Source of the DNA: an uncultured Verrucomicrobiae bacterium
GTDB lineage: Bacteria > Verrucomicrobiota > Verrucomicrobiia > Limisphaerales > AAA164-E04
Assembly: GCA_951813855.1 (NCBI GenBank)
Contig: OX638380.1
Coordinates: 2,620,876 to 2,684,875, forward strand
DNA length: 64,000 nucleotides
Direction: 5' to 3'
The notes below the pieces were generated by a model. It searched no databases. It worked only from the letters and a program-made list of their open reading frames with translations, and was not told the DNA's origin. Position 1 is the first letter of the stretch. The number at the start of each line of letters is the position of its first letter. Positions 55,860 through 64,000 of this stretch are shown here, in pieces. The translations under genes were made by a program, and so were the position numbers.

Positions 55860-57212
55860 GTGCCGCATTCGAGAGCCAGAGCGAAAACGATCGGTGAAAT
55901 CCTCGTTCTCGGCGGCTGGCTGTTGATTCTCGGCAGCTGGCTTTACGTTTCGGGAGCGGAGCCGCCGGCGGCTCCCAACGTCATTCTGATTCTGGCCGAC
56001 GATCTCGGCTGGGGCGACTTGGGCGCCTACGGTCAAACGAAGTTGCGCACTCCCCGGCTGGACCGGTTGGCGGCCGAAGGCCTGCGCTTCACCCGATACT
56101 ACGCCGGCGCCGCCGAAAGCACCGCTTCCCGTTGCGCCCTGCTGACCGGCCGGCACACCGGTCACGCCCGCATCCGCGGTCCGGGAGAGCGGGCTTTGAA
56201 GGCCGGCGACTCGACGTTGGCCGAACGCATGCGGCAAGCGGGCTACCGGACTTGCGCGATCGGTAAATGGGGATTGGGCCGAGACGGTTCGAGCGGCATG
56301 CCGACCGCCAAGGGATTCGACGAATGGTTCGGTTATTTGGACCACGACGATCCGAAGACCCATTATCCGACCGACGAATTATGGCGCAACCGGACGCCGG
56401 TTCGCTGGGCCGGCAACGAGAACGGCGGCCAAGCGCATTACGCGCCCTATCTGTTTACCGACGCGGCGATCAACTTCGTTAGACTTAACCGCCAACGGCC
56501 CTTTTTCCTGTATCTCGCTTACACCCTGCCGCACGCTCCCCTCCAGTCGCCCGCCCTCCGGCCCTTCCGGAACCAAGACTGGCCCGCTCCGCAAAAAACC
56601 CTCGCGGCCATGATTTTCCGGCTGGACCGCGAAGTCGGCCGGCTGCTGGACAGCCTCGAGGATAACGGCCTGGAAACCCGAACGGTCGTCTTCTTCACCA
56701 GCGACAACGGACCCCATGCCGAAGCCGGAATCGATCCGGCCTTTTTCGCTTCGACCGGAGGGTTGCGAGGCCACAAAGGTTCGCTCTACGAAGGCGGGAT
56801 TCGAGTCCCCCTGATCGTCCGCTGGCCCGGGCGAATTCGAACGGGAACCGTCAGTGATCATCTTTGCGCCGCCTGGGATTTTTTCCCCACGCTGAGCGAG
56901 TTGACGGGCAAAGAGTTCCAGCCCGAAGGCGACGGCATCTCGTTTCTTCCCGAACTGCTGGGCCAGCGGCAACGGCGGCACGATTACCTGTATTGGGAAT
57001 CTCACGGTCCCGAGAGGTTCGCCCGCGCCGTACGCCGCGGCAAATGGAAAGGCGTTCAACAGGGTCGAAACGGCCCCCTGCAACTCTTCCAACTCGATCG
57101 CGACCCCGGCGAAACCACCGATCTGGCCGCCCGTTACCGGCGAACGGCTCGGCGACTGCAACGCGAACTGGACCAGGCGCGCGCCGACACTCCGGACTGG
57201 CCGCTCCCTTGA
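55860..57212 (+). CDS. Exported arylsulfatase, serine-type
   Basis: 450 residues from GTG 55860. Hydrophobic signal (EILVLGGWLLILGSWLYV), then VILILADDLGWGDLGAYG (metal Asp pair at 47-48), NGPHAEAG, SLYEGGIRVPLIVRWPG and WDFFPTLSELTG, all sulfatase landmarks. The maturation motif is S-T-A-S-R (87-91, Ser codon at 56118-56120), so the modified residue would be Ser, not Cys. Ser-type sulfatases need an anaerobic maturase (anSME), which is not in this window. The substrate is probably a sulfated polysaccharide. It diverges from the DUF4159 gene. Confidence 0.88.
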   Translation: MPHSRARAKTIGEILVLGGWLLILGSWLYVSGAEPPAAPNVILILADDLGWGDLGAYGQTKLRTPRLDRLAAEGLRFTRYYAGAAESTASRCALLTGRHTGHARIRGPGERALKAGDSTLAERMRQAGYRTCAIGKWGLGRDGSSGMPTAKGFDEWFGYLDHDDPKTHYPTDELWRNRTPVRWAGNENGGQAHYAPYLFTDAAINFVRLNRQRPFFLYLAYTLPHAPLQSPALRPFRNQDWPAPQKTLAAMIFRLDREVGRLLDSLEDNGLETRTVVFFTSDNGPHAEAGIDPAFFASTGGLRGHKGSLYEGGIRVPLIVRWPGRIRTGTVSDHLCAAWDFFPTLSELTGKEFQPEGDGISFLPELLGQRQRRHDYLYWESHGPERFARAVRRGKWKGVQQGRNGPLQLFQLDRDPGETTDLAARYRRTARRLQRELDQARADTPDWPLP

Positions 57213-57260
57213 CTTTCGTTGACCGTTCCCGACGACCGACCGCGACACCCCCGACTCGAC

Positions 57261-58109
57261 ATGGCCGAATCCCCCAGTTCTCCCGAAACCTGTTCGGAGC
57301 CGTTGCTACCCCCGCCCACTCACCTGGAGGCGGAAATCAAGGGCGTGATGATTACCGAAGAACAACTGCGCCGGCGCGTTACCGAACTGGCGAACGAAAT
57401 CGCCCGCGACTATCGCGGCCAGGAATTAACGGTGTTGGGGATCCTTGATGGCGCCTTCATCTTCACGGCGGATTTGGTCCGGCAACTCGCCTTACCCGTC
57501 ACGATCGATTTCATGGCCGTCTCCAGTTACCGGGGCCGAACCGAACCGGGAAGCCTGCGCATTACCCGGGAACCGGCCGCGGCCGTGACCGATCATCACG
57601 TGCTGGTCGTGGACGATATTCTGGACAACGGCACAACGCTGGCAATCGTTCAGGAGCGGTTGCTTCCCCTGAGGCCTCGAGATCTGCGCCTTTGCGTCTT
57701 GCTGGCAAAACGGCGATTCCGCTCCCGGATGATCCAGGTCGACTACTCGGGCTTCGCCATTCCCGACGAATTCGTCGTCGGGTACGGTTTGGACTATCGG
57801 GAACGATACCGGCATTTACCTTTCATCGGCGTCCCGCACGAACTCCCGGATCCCGAAACCAGCATCCCCGTGTCGGTCAGCTTTCATTCCTGGTTCCGGG
57901 AACTGACCAATACCGAGTCGATCGAAATCGGCATGCCCGAAAACAGCAATCTGGCCGATCTGCTCGAACGACTCTATCGACGTTATCCCCGGCTGGCCGA
58001 AGCGCGCCGGTCGGCCCTGGTCGCCGTCGACCTGGAATATCAAACCGAAACCCACCCGTTGCGCCCCGGCAACCGGGTCGCGTTATTCCCGCCGGTGCAA
58101 GGCGGATAA
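57261..58109 (+). CDS. Hypoxanthine phosphoribosyltransferase fused to a MoaD domain
   Basis: 282 residues in one frame. Residues about 25-203 are an HPRT (purine salvage): GILDGAFIFTADLVRQL, DFMAVSSYRGRTEPG, PRPP loop VLVVDDILDNGTTL, and FVVGYGLDYRERYRHLPFIG. Residues about 204-282 are a MoaD/ThiS-type ubiquitin-like domain (SFHSWFRELTN, NLADLLERLYRRYPRL) ending in FPPVQGG, with the free C-terminal Gly-Gly needed for thiocarboxylation. moaE follows after 4 bp, which supports a real MoaD function. An internal GTG at 57870 could produce MoaD alone, but has no Shine-Dalgarno. ATG 57261 gives the normal HPRT N-terminus. Confidence 0.85.
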   Translation: MAESPSSPETCSEPLLPPPTHLEAEIKGVMITEEQLRRRVTELANEIARDYRGQELTVLGILDGAFIFTADLVRQLALPVTIDFMAVSSYRGRTEPGSLRITREPAAAVTDHHVLVVDDILDNGTTLAIVQERLLPLRPRDLRLCVLLAKRRFRSRMIQVDYSGFAIPDEFVVGYGLDYRERYRHLPFIGVPHELPDPETSIPVSVSFHSWFRELTNTESIEIGMPENSNLADLLERLYRRYPRLAEARRSALVAVDLEYQTETHPLRPGNRVALFPPVQGG

Positions 58110-58113
58110 GACC

Positions 58114-58512
58114 ATGGAACACCAACTGCAATTGACCGAAACTCCCCTCGACGAAGCGGCCTTGCTTCGCGCCCGTCCCCCCTTGACCGAAACCGGAGCC
58201 GTACTGACGTTCGCCGGCGTCGTGCGCCGGCTCGAGGCGGAACAGCCGATCGTGGCCATCGACTACGAAGCCTACCGGGATATGGTCGTACACCAATTCG
58301 ACCACCTCTTTAAAACCGTCGAAAAACGATGGCCCGTTCAAGCCGTTCGCCTGGTCCACCGCGTCGGCCGGGTTCGCGTCGGCGAAGCTTCCCTCTGGTT
58401 GGAAGTGCGGGCTCCCCATCGCCAAGACGCCTTCGAAGCCAGCCAATGGCTCATCGGAGAAATGAAACGACGAATCCCGATCTGGAAACGGCCGCAACCC
58501 GCCGAACCCTGA
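58114..58512 (+). CDS. moaE: Molybdopterin synthase catalytic subunit
   Basis: 132 residues. Large subunit of molybdopterin synthase, which inserts sulfur from MoaD thiocarboxylate into precursor Z. Motifs are GAVLTFAGVVR, IDYEAYRDMVVHQFD, VHRVGRVRVGEASLWLEVRA, PHRQDAFEASQWLIGEMK and RIPIWKRPQ, with the conserved lysines (MKRR and IWKR) in place. It sits 4 bp behind the HPRT-MoaD fusion gene, so both synthase subunits are encoded together. It converges with recF (6 bp apart). Confidence 0.93.
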   Translation: MEHQLQLTETPLDEAALLRARPPLTETGAVLTFAGVVRRLEAEQPIVAIDYEAYRDMVVHQFDHLFKTVEKRWPVQAVRLVHRVGRVRVGEASLWLEVRAPHRQDAFEASQWLIGEMKRRIPIWKRPQPAEP

Positions 58513-58518
58513 GTCCCC

Positions 58519-59610
58519 TCAACCCTCGGCGCGGCACCCGCCTCGGACCACCCGCCAGCAACGAAAATCCCGAATCCATTCCGCCCGCCAATTTTCTTCG
58601 GTGCTGGTCAAACAAACCTGGCCGCCGGTCCGGCAGGTCCGCTCCAGCAACGGCAGCAAACCGGCTCGCCGGCGGCGGTCCAATTCGCCCATGACGTCAT
58701 CGAGAAGCAAAACCGGAGGCCGTCCCAACGCTCCGGCCAAGTGCTCGGCCTGAGCCATCTTGAGGGAAATGGCGATCGAACGTTTCTGACCTTCGCTGCC
58801 GAACATCTGAGCGTCGCGACCGTCGAGCAAGAACGCGATTTCGTCCCGATGAGGTCCTATCAGCGTCGTTCGGTTCCGTTGTTCGCGGCGGCGCGAATCG
58901 GCCAGTTCAGTCGCAAAATCCTCCCGGACTTTCGGACGATACTCGACGCTCAGTTCCTCGGCCTGGCCGCAGATGCGGCGATAGGCCCGAGCGGCTCCGA
59001 CCGAAAATCCCGGCAAAAAAGTTCGGCGCCAACGAATCAGTTCCGCCCCGCAACGAATCAATTCCTGAGAAAAACCTTCGAGAACGGCCGGCGAAACGAC
59101 CGCCTGTTTGAGCAACCGGTTGCGGGACTTCAAGGCTTTTTGATAGCGCTGCAGCAAAGTCAATCCACCCGGCCGCGTCTGAACCATGATCAGATCGAAA
59201 AACCGGCGCCGCACCGAAGCCGAACCTCGAATCAGTTGCAGATCCTCGGAACTGAAAATGACGGCGGACAATTTCCCAATAAAATCGGCAAGGACTTTGA
59301 CGGGCCGATTGTCGACCGTGATTCGCCGCGGGCCAGGCGACCAATAAACGCCCAATTCGATCGGAGCGCCGCCACCCACCCGGCCGCCCACGAAAAATCC
59401 GTCCCGTCCCTCGGCCACCAACCGGGCGTTCACGACGCCCCGGAAGGAACGCAAGGTACTCAACAAATAGATCGATTCCAGGACGTTGGACTTGCCTTGG
59501 GCGTTATCGCCCAGGAACAAATGGAAGCCGGGACAGAGCTCTAAATCGAGGGCGCCGTAATTACGAAAATCCCGCAATCGAAGACGAGCGAGGTGCACCG
59601 GCGCAATCAA
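58519..59610 (-). CDS. recF: DNA replication and repair protein RecF
   Basis: 363-residue SMC-like ATPase that loads RecA at gaps with RecO and RecR. Landmarks are LRDFRNY, Walker A FLGDNAQGKSNVLES, the LSTLRSFR segment, FSSEDLQLIRGSASVRRRF, TLIGPHRDEIAF, signature GSEGQKRSIAISLK and Walker B VLLLDDVMGELD. It starts at TTG 59610, directly after the TGA (59611-59613) of the large heme-protein gene, so it is probably translated by coupling. This is not the usual dnaA-dnaN-recF neighbourhood. Confidence 0.93.
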   Translation of the reverse strand: MIAPVHLARLRLRDFRNYGALDLELCPGFHLFLGDNAQGKSNVLESIYLLSTLRSFRGVVNARLVAEGRDGFFVGGRVGGGAPIELGVYWSPGPRRITVDNRPVKVLADFIGKLSAVIFSSEDLQLIRGSASVRRRFFDLIMVQTRPGGLTLLQRYQKALKSRNRLLKQAVVSPAVLEGFSQELIRCGAELIRWRRTFLPGFSVGAARAYRRICGQAEELSVEYRPKVREDFATELADSRRREQRNRTTLIGPHRDEIAFLLDGRDAQMFGSEGQKRSIAISLKMAQAEHLAGALGRPPVLLLDDVMGELDRRRRAGLLPLLERTCRTGGQVCLTSTEENWRAEWIRDFRCWRVVRGGCRAEG

Positions 59611-62600
59611 TCAAGGCCGTTGGCCGAACGTTTCGCCGGGATGCTGCACAAAGGCGAAAAGATCCCGCAGTTGCCGGGCGTCCAAGCCGTCCAGCAAGCC
59701 CTCCGGCATGACCGACTGCCGCGACCGTTGGGTGCCGGCGATATCATCGGCGCCGACAGCTATCCGGTTGCCGGCCAAGTCCCGCAACTCCAGGCCGCCG
59801 TCGTCGGTTTCCCTGACGAAGCCGCTCAAAACCACGGCCTCTTCCCCTTCCGAAGCCGGCCGCAGGGTAACGGTGACTAATTCGAATTCCTCTCGCACGG
59901 CCAGGTTCGGATCGGCGACGGCCGTTAATAGATACTCCCGATTGCCTCGTTCGTAACCGGTCAAGTCAGGGCCGACGGCCCGCCCCGAATCGAATAGCCG
60001 GTGGCAGTTGCCGCACAAACTTTCGAACAGCTCCCTGCCCCGTTGCGGATCGCCTTCGTCCGCGGCCAACAGGCGGCGCACCCGAAGAATACCTTCCTGG
60101 GGCGGCAGCGCCCCGGTCGCACGCCTTCCGGCCAGTAATTGTTTCAGAAAAGAATCGCCGGCCAATCCCGGCAACCGGGACAGGGTCAGTAACACTTGCC
60201 GATCCAGAATTTCCGAAGGAACTGTCTGCCGCTCGATCGCTTGCAACAACCGCTTGGCCCAAGACGGACGGCCGGTCAATACCGCCAGAGCCGTCGGCCT
60301 TAAAGCGGGATCGCCGCCGGCCAACTCCGACAGCAACTTATCGGCGACGCGACCCTCGGCATAATAGCGAAGATTGCCGATCGCCTCGATTCGAATGGGG
60401 TTCGACTCCTGAGGCTTCGAAAACAACGAAAGACAATAATCCCGCATTTCCGGATCGAGCCGGCGGGCGAGTCCACGCAGCAGTTCCAGCCGTTTCTCGA
60501 GGCGACCGTCCGGATTACGGACATAGTCTTGGGCGGCCCGCACTCCGGCCCGACTGCCCAAACGCAAGGCGAAGGCGATGAATTCGGTATCGGAGGCCAA
60601 GCGCAGGCGCACCTGTTCCAAGGCCGGTTCCAAAACCGCCGGCGGATGCGAAAATTCCCGCCCGTCCAAGGCCTGTTCCATGCCTCGCAACAAACGCCGC
60701 AACGCGTCACGGTCCGGCGCCAGCCGCAACAACCGGGCGCAAATCGCCAGATGGCGTTCGCTGCGATCGGCCATGAATCGCCGGCCAAGGCGTTCGATCA
60801 ATGCCGACGCGAACATAGGTTCGTTCCAAAGAGCCGGATCAGACAGCCACCCCGTCACCCGTTCGGGGTCGCGACGAATTTGCGCTTCGCAGGCCCACCA
60901 GAGTTGCAGCGGAATATTCGGATCCTCCGTGAACGGACGGGACGCCAAAATCCGTAGCAAATCCCAAGACCGGTCCGGCGACAACCGAGCGGCGAGCGAA
61001 GCGGCCTGGGAGACGACCTCTGGCGAGGTATCGTCTTTCGCGGTGCGCCGGACGGCTTCCCACACCGGCAGCGACAACGACCGTCGCGAATCTCCCAACA
61101 AGCGAAGCGTCCACACTCGAATCGCCGGCAAGTCATGAGTCAATCCCGACAACGCCGCGCCGGCGTCGAAAGCGTCCAAGGCATGAAGCGACCAAAGACA
61201 TTCCAACGCGAATTGCCCGTCTTGCGCCATGCCGTCCCGTACCAGCGGCAAAACCGACTCGTCCCGACGTTCCCGCAGCAACCGGCGAGCCGTCGCCCGG
61301 ACCCATTGATTGGTCGTACGCAAACGGTCGACCAGCTCGACCGAAGACAGCGCTCCCAGATTTTCGGGAGCAGCAAAAGCCGCATGTTCGGAACGGAGCC
61401 TCCAGACCCGTCCGCGTTCCCGGTCCCAATTATCGCGCGGATCCAAATGAGTAATGCGGGCGTCGTACCAATCGGAGATGTAAACGGCTCCGGAGGGCCC
61501 CACCGCCAGATGGACCGGCCGGAACCAACGATCGGATGAGCGCAAGGGAGCCGGAAGTTCCACGGTCCGGAAAGAACTGCCTTCGGGTTCGAGACGCAAA
61601 GCGTGCAAGCGGTGAGCCAACGCATTACCGCCGATCAGGCGTCCCTGAAGCGTCGCCATGGCTCCGCTGCTATAGGGCAACCATTGATGCACCAATCGCA
61701 GCTTTTGGCCTTGGATGGGTAACCCATTAAAGTGACCGAAGGTATAGGACCGAGTGAAGGGACCGTGCTTTCCGAAGCTCTTGCGGTAAAACCCGCCTTG
61801 AACGAACCTGACGGCTTGAAGATTGCCGTTCGTCCCGGAAAAGAGCCGCCCCTGATCGTCGAATTCCAGACCGAACGTATTCCAACCGCCCTCGGCGAAC
61901 AGTTCAAAACGCCGGGTCTCGGGATGGTATCGCCAGACGTTTTGTCCGAAAAATCGCCAGTGCCGGGGATCGTTCGAACCGACGACGCGAACCCGAGCCG
62001 TAACCGTACTTCCGACCGCGCCGTAAAGCCAACCGTCGGGGCCCCATTTAAGGCTATTGGCTATCGAGTGCGTATCTTCCAAGCCGAATCCGGCCAGATG
62101 CGTTTCCGGTTCGCCGTCGGGACGATCATCGCCGTCCGCATCCGGATAAAACAATAAGTAAGGCGGTTGCAATACCCACAAACCTCCCCTACCGAAGGCC
62201 AGCGAGGTCGCCAAATTGAGTCCTTCGACAAAAACGCCGTGGCGATCGTAAATCCCGTCGCCGTCGGTATCCTCATGATAGCTGATCCGATCGCGGCCCC
62301 AAAAGCTCTCCTTGCCGGGCCGATCATACGGCGGCGGCGGCGGAACACGGTCGAAGACCTTGCGCAGATGATCGTCCCACGTCAGCACCTGCAAACCGGC
62401 CGGGTCAGGATACTGCCGATACTGTACGAGCCAAAGCCGACCTCGCTCGTCGAAATCGACGAACAACGGTTGCCGAATCAGCGGTTCGTGCAACACCGGA
62501 TCGACCCTAAGCCCTTCGGCCGTTTCGAACGTATTCAGGGCTTCGGCCGGAGTCAGCGGTTCCGGACCGGTTCTTTCGCCCTCGCCGACTCTGGCGAGAT

Positions 62601-63390
62601 AACGTCCTCTAACCGCTTCGTTAGCGGCTTCGCGCTCTGCCTGATCGACCTCGACGATACGGCCGAAAGCGGACGGCGAATCACCGAGGCGGTTGCGGAA
62701 TTCCTGGGTTTCGGTTTCCGGATCGGAGTAAAGCCAATCGGTCCAAACCGACCGATCACCTTGCCGAGAAAGCCAACCACCCGTCAGATCAACGGCATCC
62801 GTCAACCGGGAAAGGCGCACCGGACCGGCGATAATCCCTCCCTCCGGCTTACGGGAATAAATCCGCCAGGAAATCAGATTGCCCTGACCGTAGCGAATCT
62901 GATCGGGCTCGATCACGTAAGGACGCCGCACCCTGCTGGCCGGCAGGGCGAATAACGGAGGCAAGGATCCGTTGGCGCCAATCCGTTCCCCATTAAAATA
63001 GGCCTCGTCCACTTCATCGATCCGGCCAGCCGTCAGCAGCAACCGGCTTCCGCGCCAGGATTCCGGCACTTCGACGCAAGCCCGATACCAAACGAATCCT
63101 TGAACCTCCGAAGCGGCAGGGACGGGAGTGACCGACCAAGAATCCAATTCGCCGGTTCTTCCCTCCCAAACGGAAATCGCCGATAACGTCAGAGCCAGGA
63201 GCGCGGTTCGCAGTTTTCGAATTCCGGCACGGATGCGATCTCCGCCCCGATCCGAAAAACCGGTCAGCGACCGGGTTGACGATCTCGACTCCCGAGGGTT
63301 TGCCGACAAACCGGATCGTCCTCTTCTTTGACGCTGCAGACGACAGATGACCGGGTATTGATTCGCCTCACCGCCCATGGTTGTTTTCAT
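59611..63390 (-). CDS. Giant exported PVC-type heme-binding protein with HEAT repeats
   Basis: 1259 residues from ATG 63390. A hydrophobic signal is at about 57-75 (RTALLALTLSAISVW), so the first 55 residues are either an extension or mis-assigned. Then come a lectin-like region, a membrane-bound-dehydrogenase/PQQ-propeller domain (VDFDERGRLWLVQYRQYPDP, VSWRIYSRKP, FDDQGRLFSGTNGNL, AVYISDWYDARITHLDPRD), HEAT repeats, and a cytochrome c-like heme site CGNCH (about 1125) followed by GPDLTGYERGN. These are hallmarks of PVC-specific proteins thought to oxidise sugars and feed electrons to the chain. The substrate is unknown. The C-terminus leads directly into recF. Confidence 0.88.
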   Translation of the reverse strand: MKTTMGGEANQYPVICRLQRQRRGRSGLSANPRESRSSTRSLTGFSDRGGDRIRAGIRKLRTALLALTLSAISVWEGRTGELDSWSVTPVPAASEVQGFVWYRACVEVPESWRGSRLLLTAGRIDEVDEAYFNGERIGANGSLPPLFALPASRVRRPYVIEPDQIRYGQGNLISWRIYSRKPEGGIIAGPVRLSRLTDAVDLTGGWLSRQGDRSVWTDWLYSDPETETQEFRNRLGDSPSAFGRIVEVDQAEREAANEAVRGRYLARVGEGERTGPEPLTPAEALNTFETAEGLRVDPVLHEPLIRQPLFVDFDERGRLWLVQYRQYPDPAGLQVLTWDDHLRKVFDRVPPPPPYDRPGKESFWGRDRISYHEDTDGDGIYDRHGVFVEGLNLATSLAFGRGGLWVLQPPYLLFYPDADGDDRPDGEPETHLAGFGLEDTHSIANSLKWGPDGWLYGAVGSTVTARVRVVGSNDPRHWRFFGQNVWRYHPETRRFELFAEGGWNTFGLEFDDQGRLFSGTNGNLQAVRFVQGGFYRKSFGKHGPFTRSYTFGHFNGLPIQGQKLRLVHQWLPYSSGAMATLQGRLIGGNALAHRLHALRLEPEGSSFRTVELPAPLRSSDRWFRPVHLAVGPSGAVYISDWYDARITHLDPRDNWDRERGRVWRLRSEHAAFAAPENLGALSSVELVDRLRTTNQWVRATARRLLRERRDESVLPLVRDGMAQDGQFALECLWSLHALDAFDAGAALSGLTHDLPAIRVWTLRLLGDSRRSLSLPVWEAVRRTAKDDTSPEVVSQAASLAARLSPDRSWDLLRILASRPFTEDPNIPLQLWWACEAQIRRDPERVTGWLSDPALWNEPMFASALIERLGRRFMADRSERHLAICARLLRLAPDRDALRRLLRGMEQALDGREFSHPPAVLEPALEQVRLRLASDTEFIAFALRLGSRAGVRAAQDYVRNPDGRLEKRLELLRGLARRLDPEMRDYCLSLFSKPQESNPIRIEAIGNLRYYAEGRVADKLLSELAGGDPALRPTALAVLTGRPSWAKRLLQAIERQTVPSEILDRQVLLTLSRLPGLAGDSFLKQLLAGRRATGALPPQEGILRVRRLLAADEGDPQRGRELFESLCGNCHRLFDSGRAVGPDLTGYERGNREYLLTAVADPNLAVREEFELVTVTLRPASEGEEAVVLSGFVRETDDGGLELRDLAGNRIAVGADDIAGTQRSRQSVMPEGLLDGLDARQLRDLFAFVQHPGETFGQRP

Positions 63391-63938
63391 GATGCCCGCC
63401 TTGACCGAAACCTCGGTCCAGCGATCCCTCCGCAAGCGAAGCGACCCTCTCGTTATTCATGCTGCGTCTCCGTCCGGCGACCGCATTCACCCGAACGAAG
63501 CGACCTCGGGCGCCACCGGCGTGATACCCGATCATCCTCAGGAACCGGAGCCAATCGAAACCAAGGGGCGACCATCGGTCAATCGAGCCGGCAAACGGGT
63601 TCGCCGCCGATTTCGCCCATCCCTCTTAACTGCCCGAACGGAGCCCTGATCGAAGCCCGGCCACTAATCCCGATAAACGACGACGTGTCAAGATTATTCG
63701 CCGTTCACGTCCGAACAATTCGAACCTTGCCGATCGACCGCATTCCCCCGCCCCAAGCGTCAGGGTTTTTTCACGCTAATCGCTAGAGGCCCGTGTCACC
63801 GATTTCGGGCCATATTCGCTTTTTCCCTTCACCAGAGAGCCGAAACTTTAGCGCCTTCGAAAGGGGAAAATAAAGCTGGCTTTTTCACTCTCTGGTCGTT
63901 ATTGGTTCCTCAGGGACGCCAAAATCAACCTCAAGCTG
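63391..63938. other. 548-bp region between the heme-protein gene and the right-edge ORF
   Basis: No intact gene is recognised. An inverted repeat ACCAGAGAG (63831-63839) / CTCTCTGGT (63888-63896), spaced by 48 bp, lies just upstream of the edge ORF and could be part of an element boundary or a hairpin. Confidence 0.35.
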
Positions 63939-64000
63939 GTGACCGTTCGATTGGTGAAGAGCAGTGAGCGAAGACGCTGGGATTCGCTGATGGTTCAGAA
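63939..64000 (+). CDS. Start of a DUF4338/DruA-like protein (partial)
   Basis: The frame is open from TAG 63849-63851 to the end of the window. Translated, it reads FLRDAKINLKLVTVRLVKSS, then ERRRWDSLMVQN, which resembles the N-terminus of DUF4338 proteins (Druantia DruA-related and some IS-encoded proteins), where ..RWDxLMxxHHYLG.. follows. The first canonical start in frame is GTG 63939; a non-standard start further upstream is possible. The gene continues outside the window, so this is tentative. Confidence 0.45.
   Translation, partial: MTVRLVKSSERRRWDSLMVQ

Noticed and set aside
1..64000. CRISPR arrays, rRNA and tRNA genes, insertion sequences with paired ends
   Set aside because: I looked for repeat-spacer patterns, cloverleaf-like sequences and transposase motifs on both strands and saw none inside the window apart from the partial DUF4338-like start at the right edge.

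Overview
The window reads as chromosomal DNA of a member of the PVC superphylum, most likely Verrucomicrobiota. The evidence is the gene content: a very large heme-binding (CxxCH) PVC-type dehydrogenase-like protein with HEAT repeats, long prepilin-like proteins with an N-terminal [13 protein letters not shown] helix, two sulfatases, a DUF4159 protein beside ExbB/ExbD, a CehA/McbA-type PHP hydrolase, a TAT-exported Gfo/Idh/MocA oxidoreductase, and futalosine-pathway menaquinone genes. Most genes are GC-rich and packed with 1-14 bp overlaps (ATGA, GTGA, TAATG). Two AT-rich islands (about 16.8-19.4 kb and 26.4-28.1 kb) and a region of different texture (38.4-41.4 kb) look acquired.

Layout. 0-6.1 kb (+): end of a LolC/E-type permease, lolD, a lactonase-type beta-propeller, a PHP hydrolase, proB and mazG. 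6.0-12.2 kb: three consecutive tandem paralogue pairs, namely two near-identical prepilins (-), two thymidylate-kinase-like proteins (+) and two secreted esterases (-). 12.2-15.2 kb (-): a small ORF, a Gfo/Idh/MocA oxidoreductase with a very clear terminator, and trpD. 15.2-17.4 kb has no gene I can support. 17.4-19.4 kb: an AT-rich two-gene ATPase plus PD-(D/E)XK-like pair, a candidate defence module. 19.7-25.1 kb: a tsaC/sua5-type gene, a NamZ/DUF1343 protein and a HEAT-sulfatase. 25.6-27.7 kb (-): a decaying cluster of small genes, including a pseudogene with a frameshift and a stop.

28.1-30.5 kb (-): an ebo-type pair (TatD-like and EboE) with a small coupled protein. 30.6-36.2 kb (+): a complete TolC/MacA/MacB-ATPase/MacB-permease export operon. 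36.2-37.6 kb: an SGNH hydrolase. 38.4-41.4 kb: a restriction-modification-like pair whose methyltransferase is broken by one in-frame TGA while the nuclease-like gene is intact. 41.6-46.1 kb (+): UbiA-type prenyltransferase, mqnE, mqnA and two ABC-2 permeases. 46.8-51.5 kb (-): an exopolysaccharide locus (outer-membrane barrel, Wzc-type tyrosine kinase, Wza-type export protein, FHA protein) with a consensus sigma-70 promoter and an intrinsic terminator right in front of the kinase gene. 51.6-55.7 kb (-): a GuaB3-type protein and a DUF4159/ExbB/ExbD/TonB-like/zinc-ribbon operon. 55.9-58.5 kb (+): a Ser-type sulfatase, an HPRT-MoaD fusion and moaE. 58.5-63.4 kb (-): recF and the giant PVC heme protein. 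The right edge enters what looks like a DUF4338/DruA-related gene.

Strongest leads: the ATPase/nuclease pair at 17.4-19.4 kb, the methyltransferase with TGA where Trp is expected, the HPRT-MoaD fusion, the decayed cassette at 25.6-27.7 kb, and the terminator-like hairpin abutting the wzc start codon. All identifications are by reading the sequence; no database search was run.
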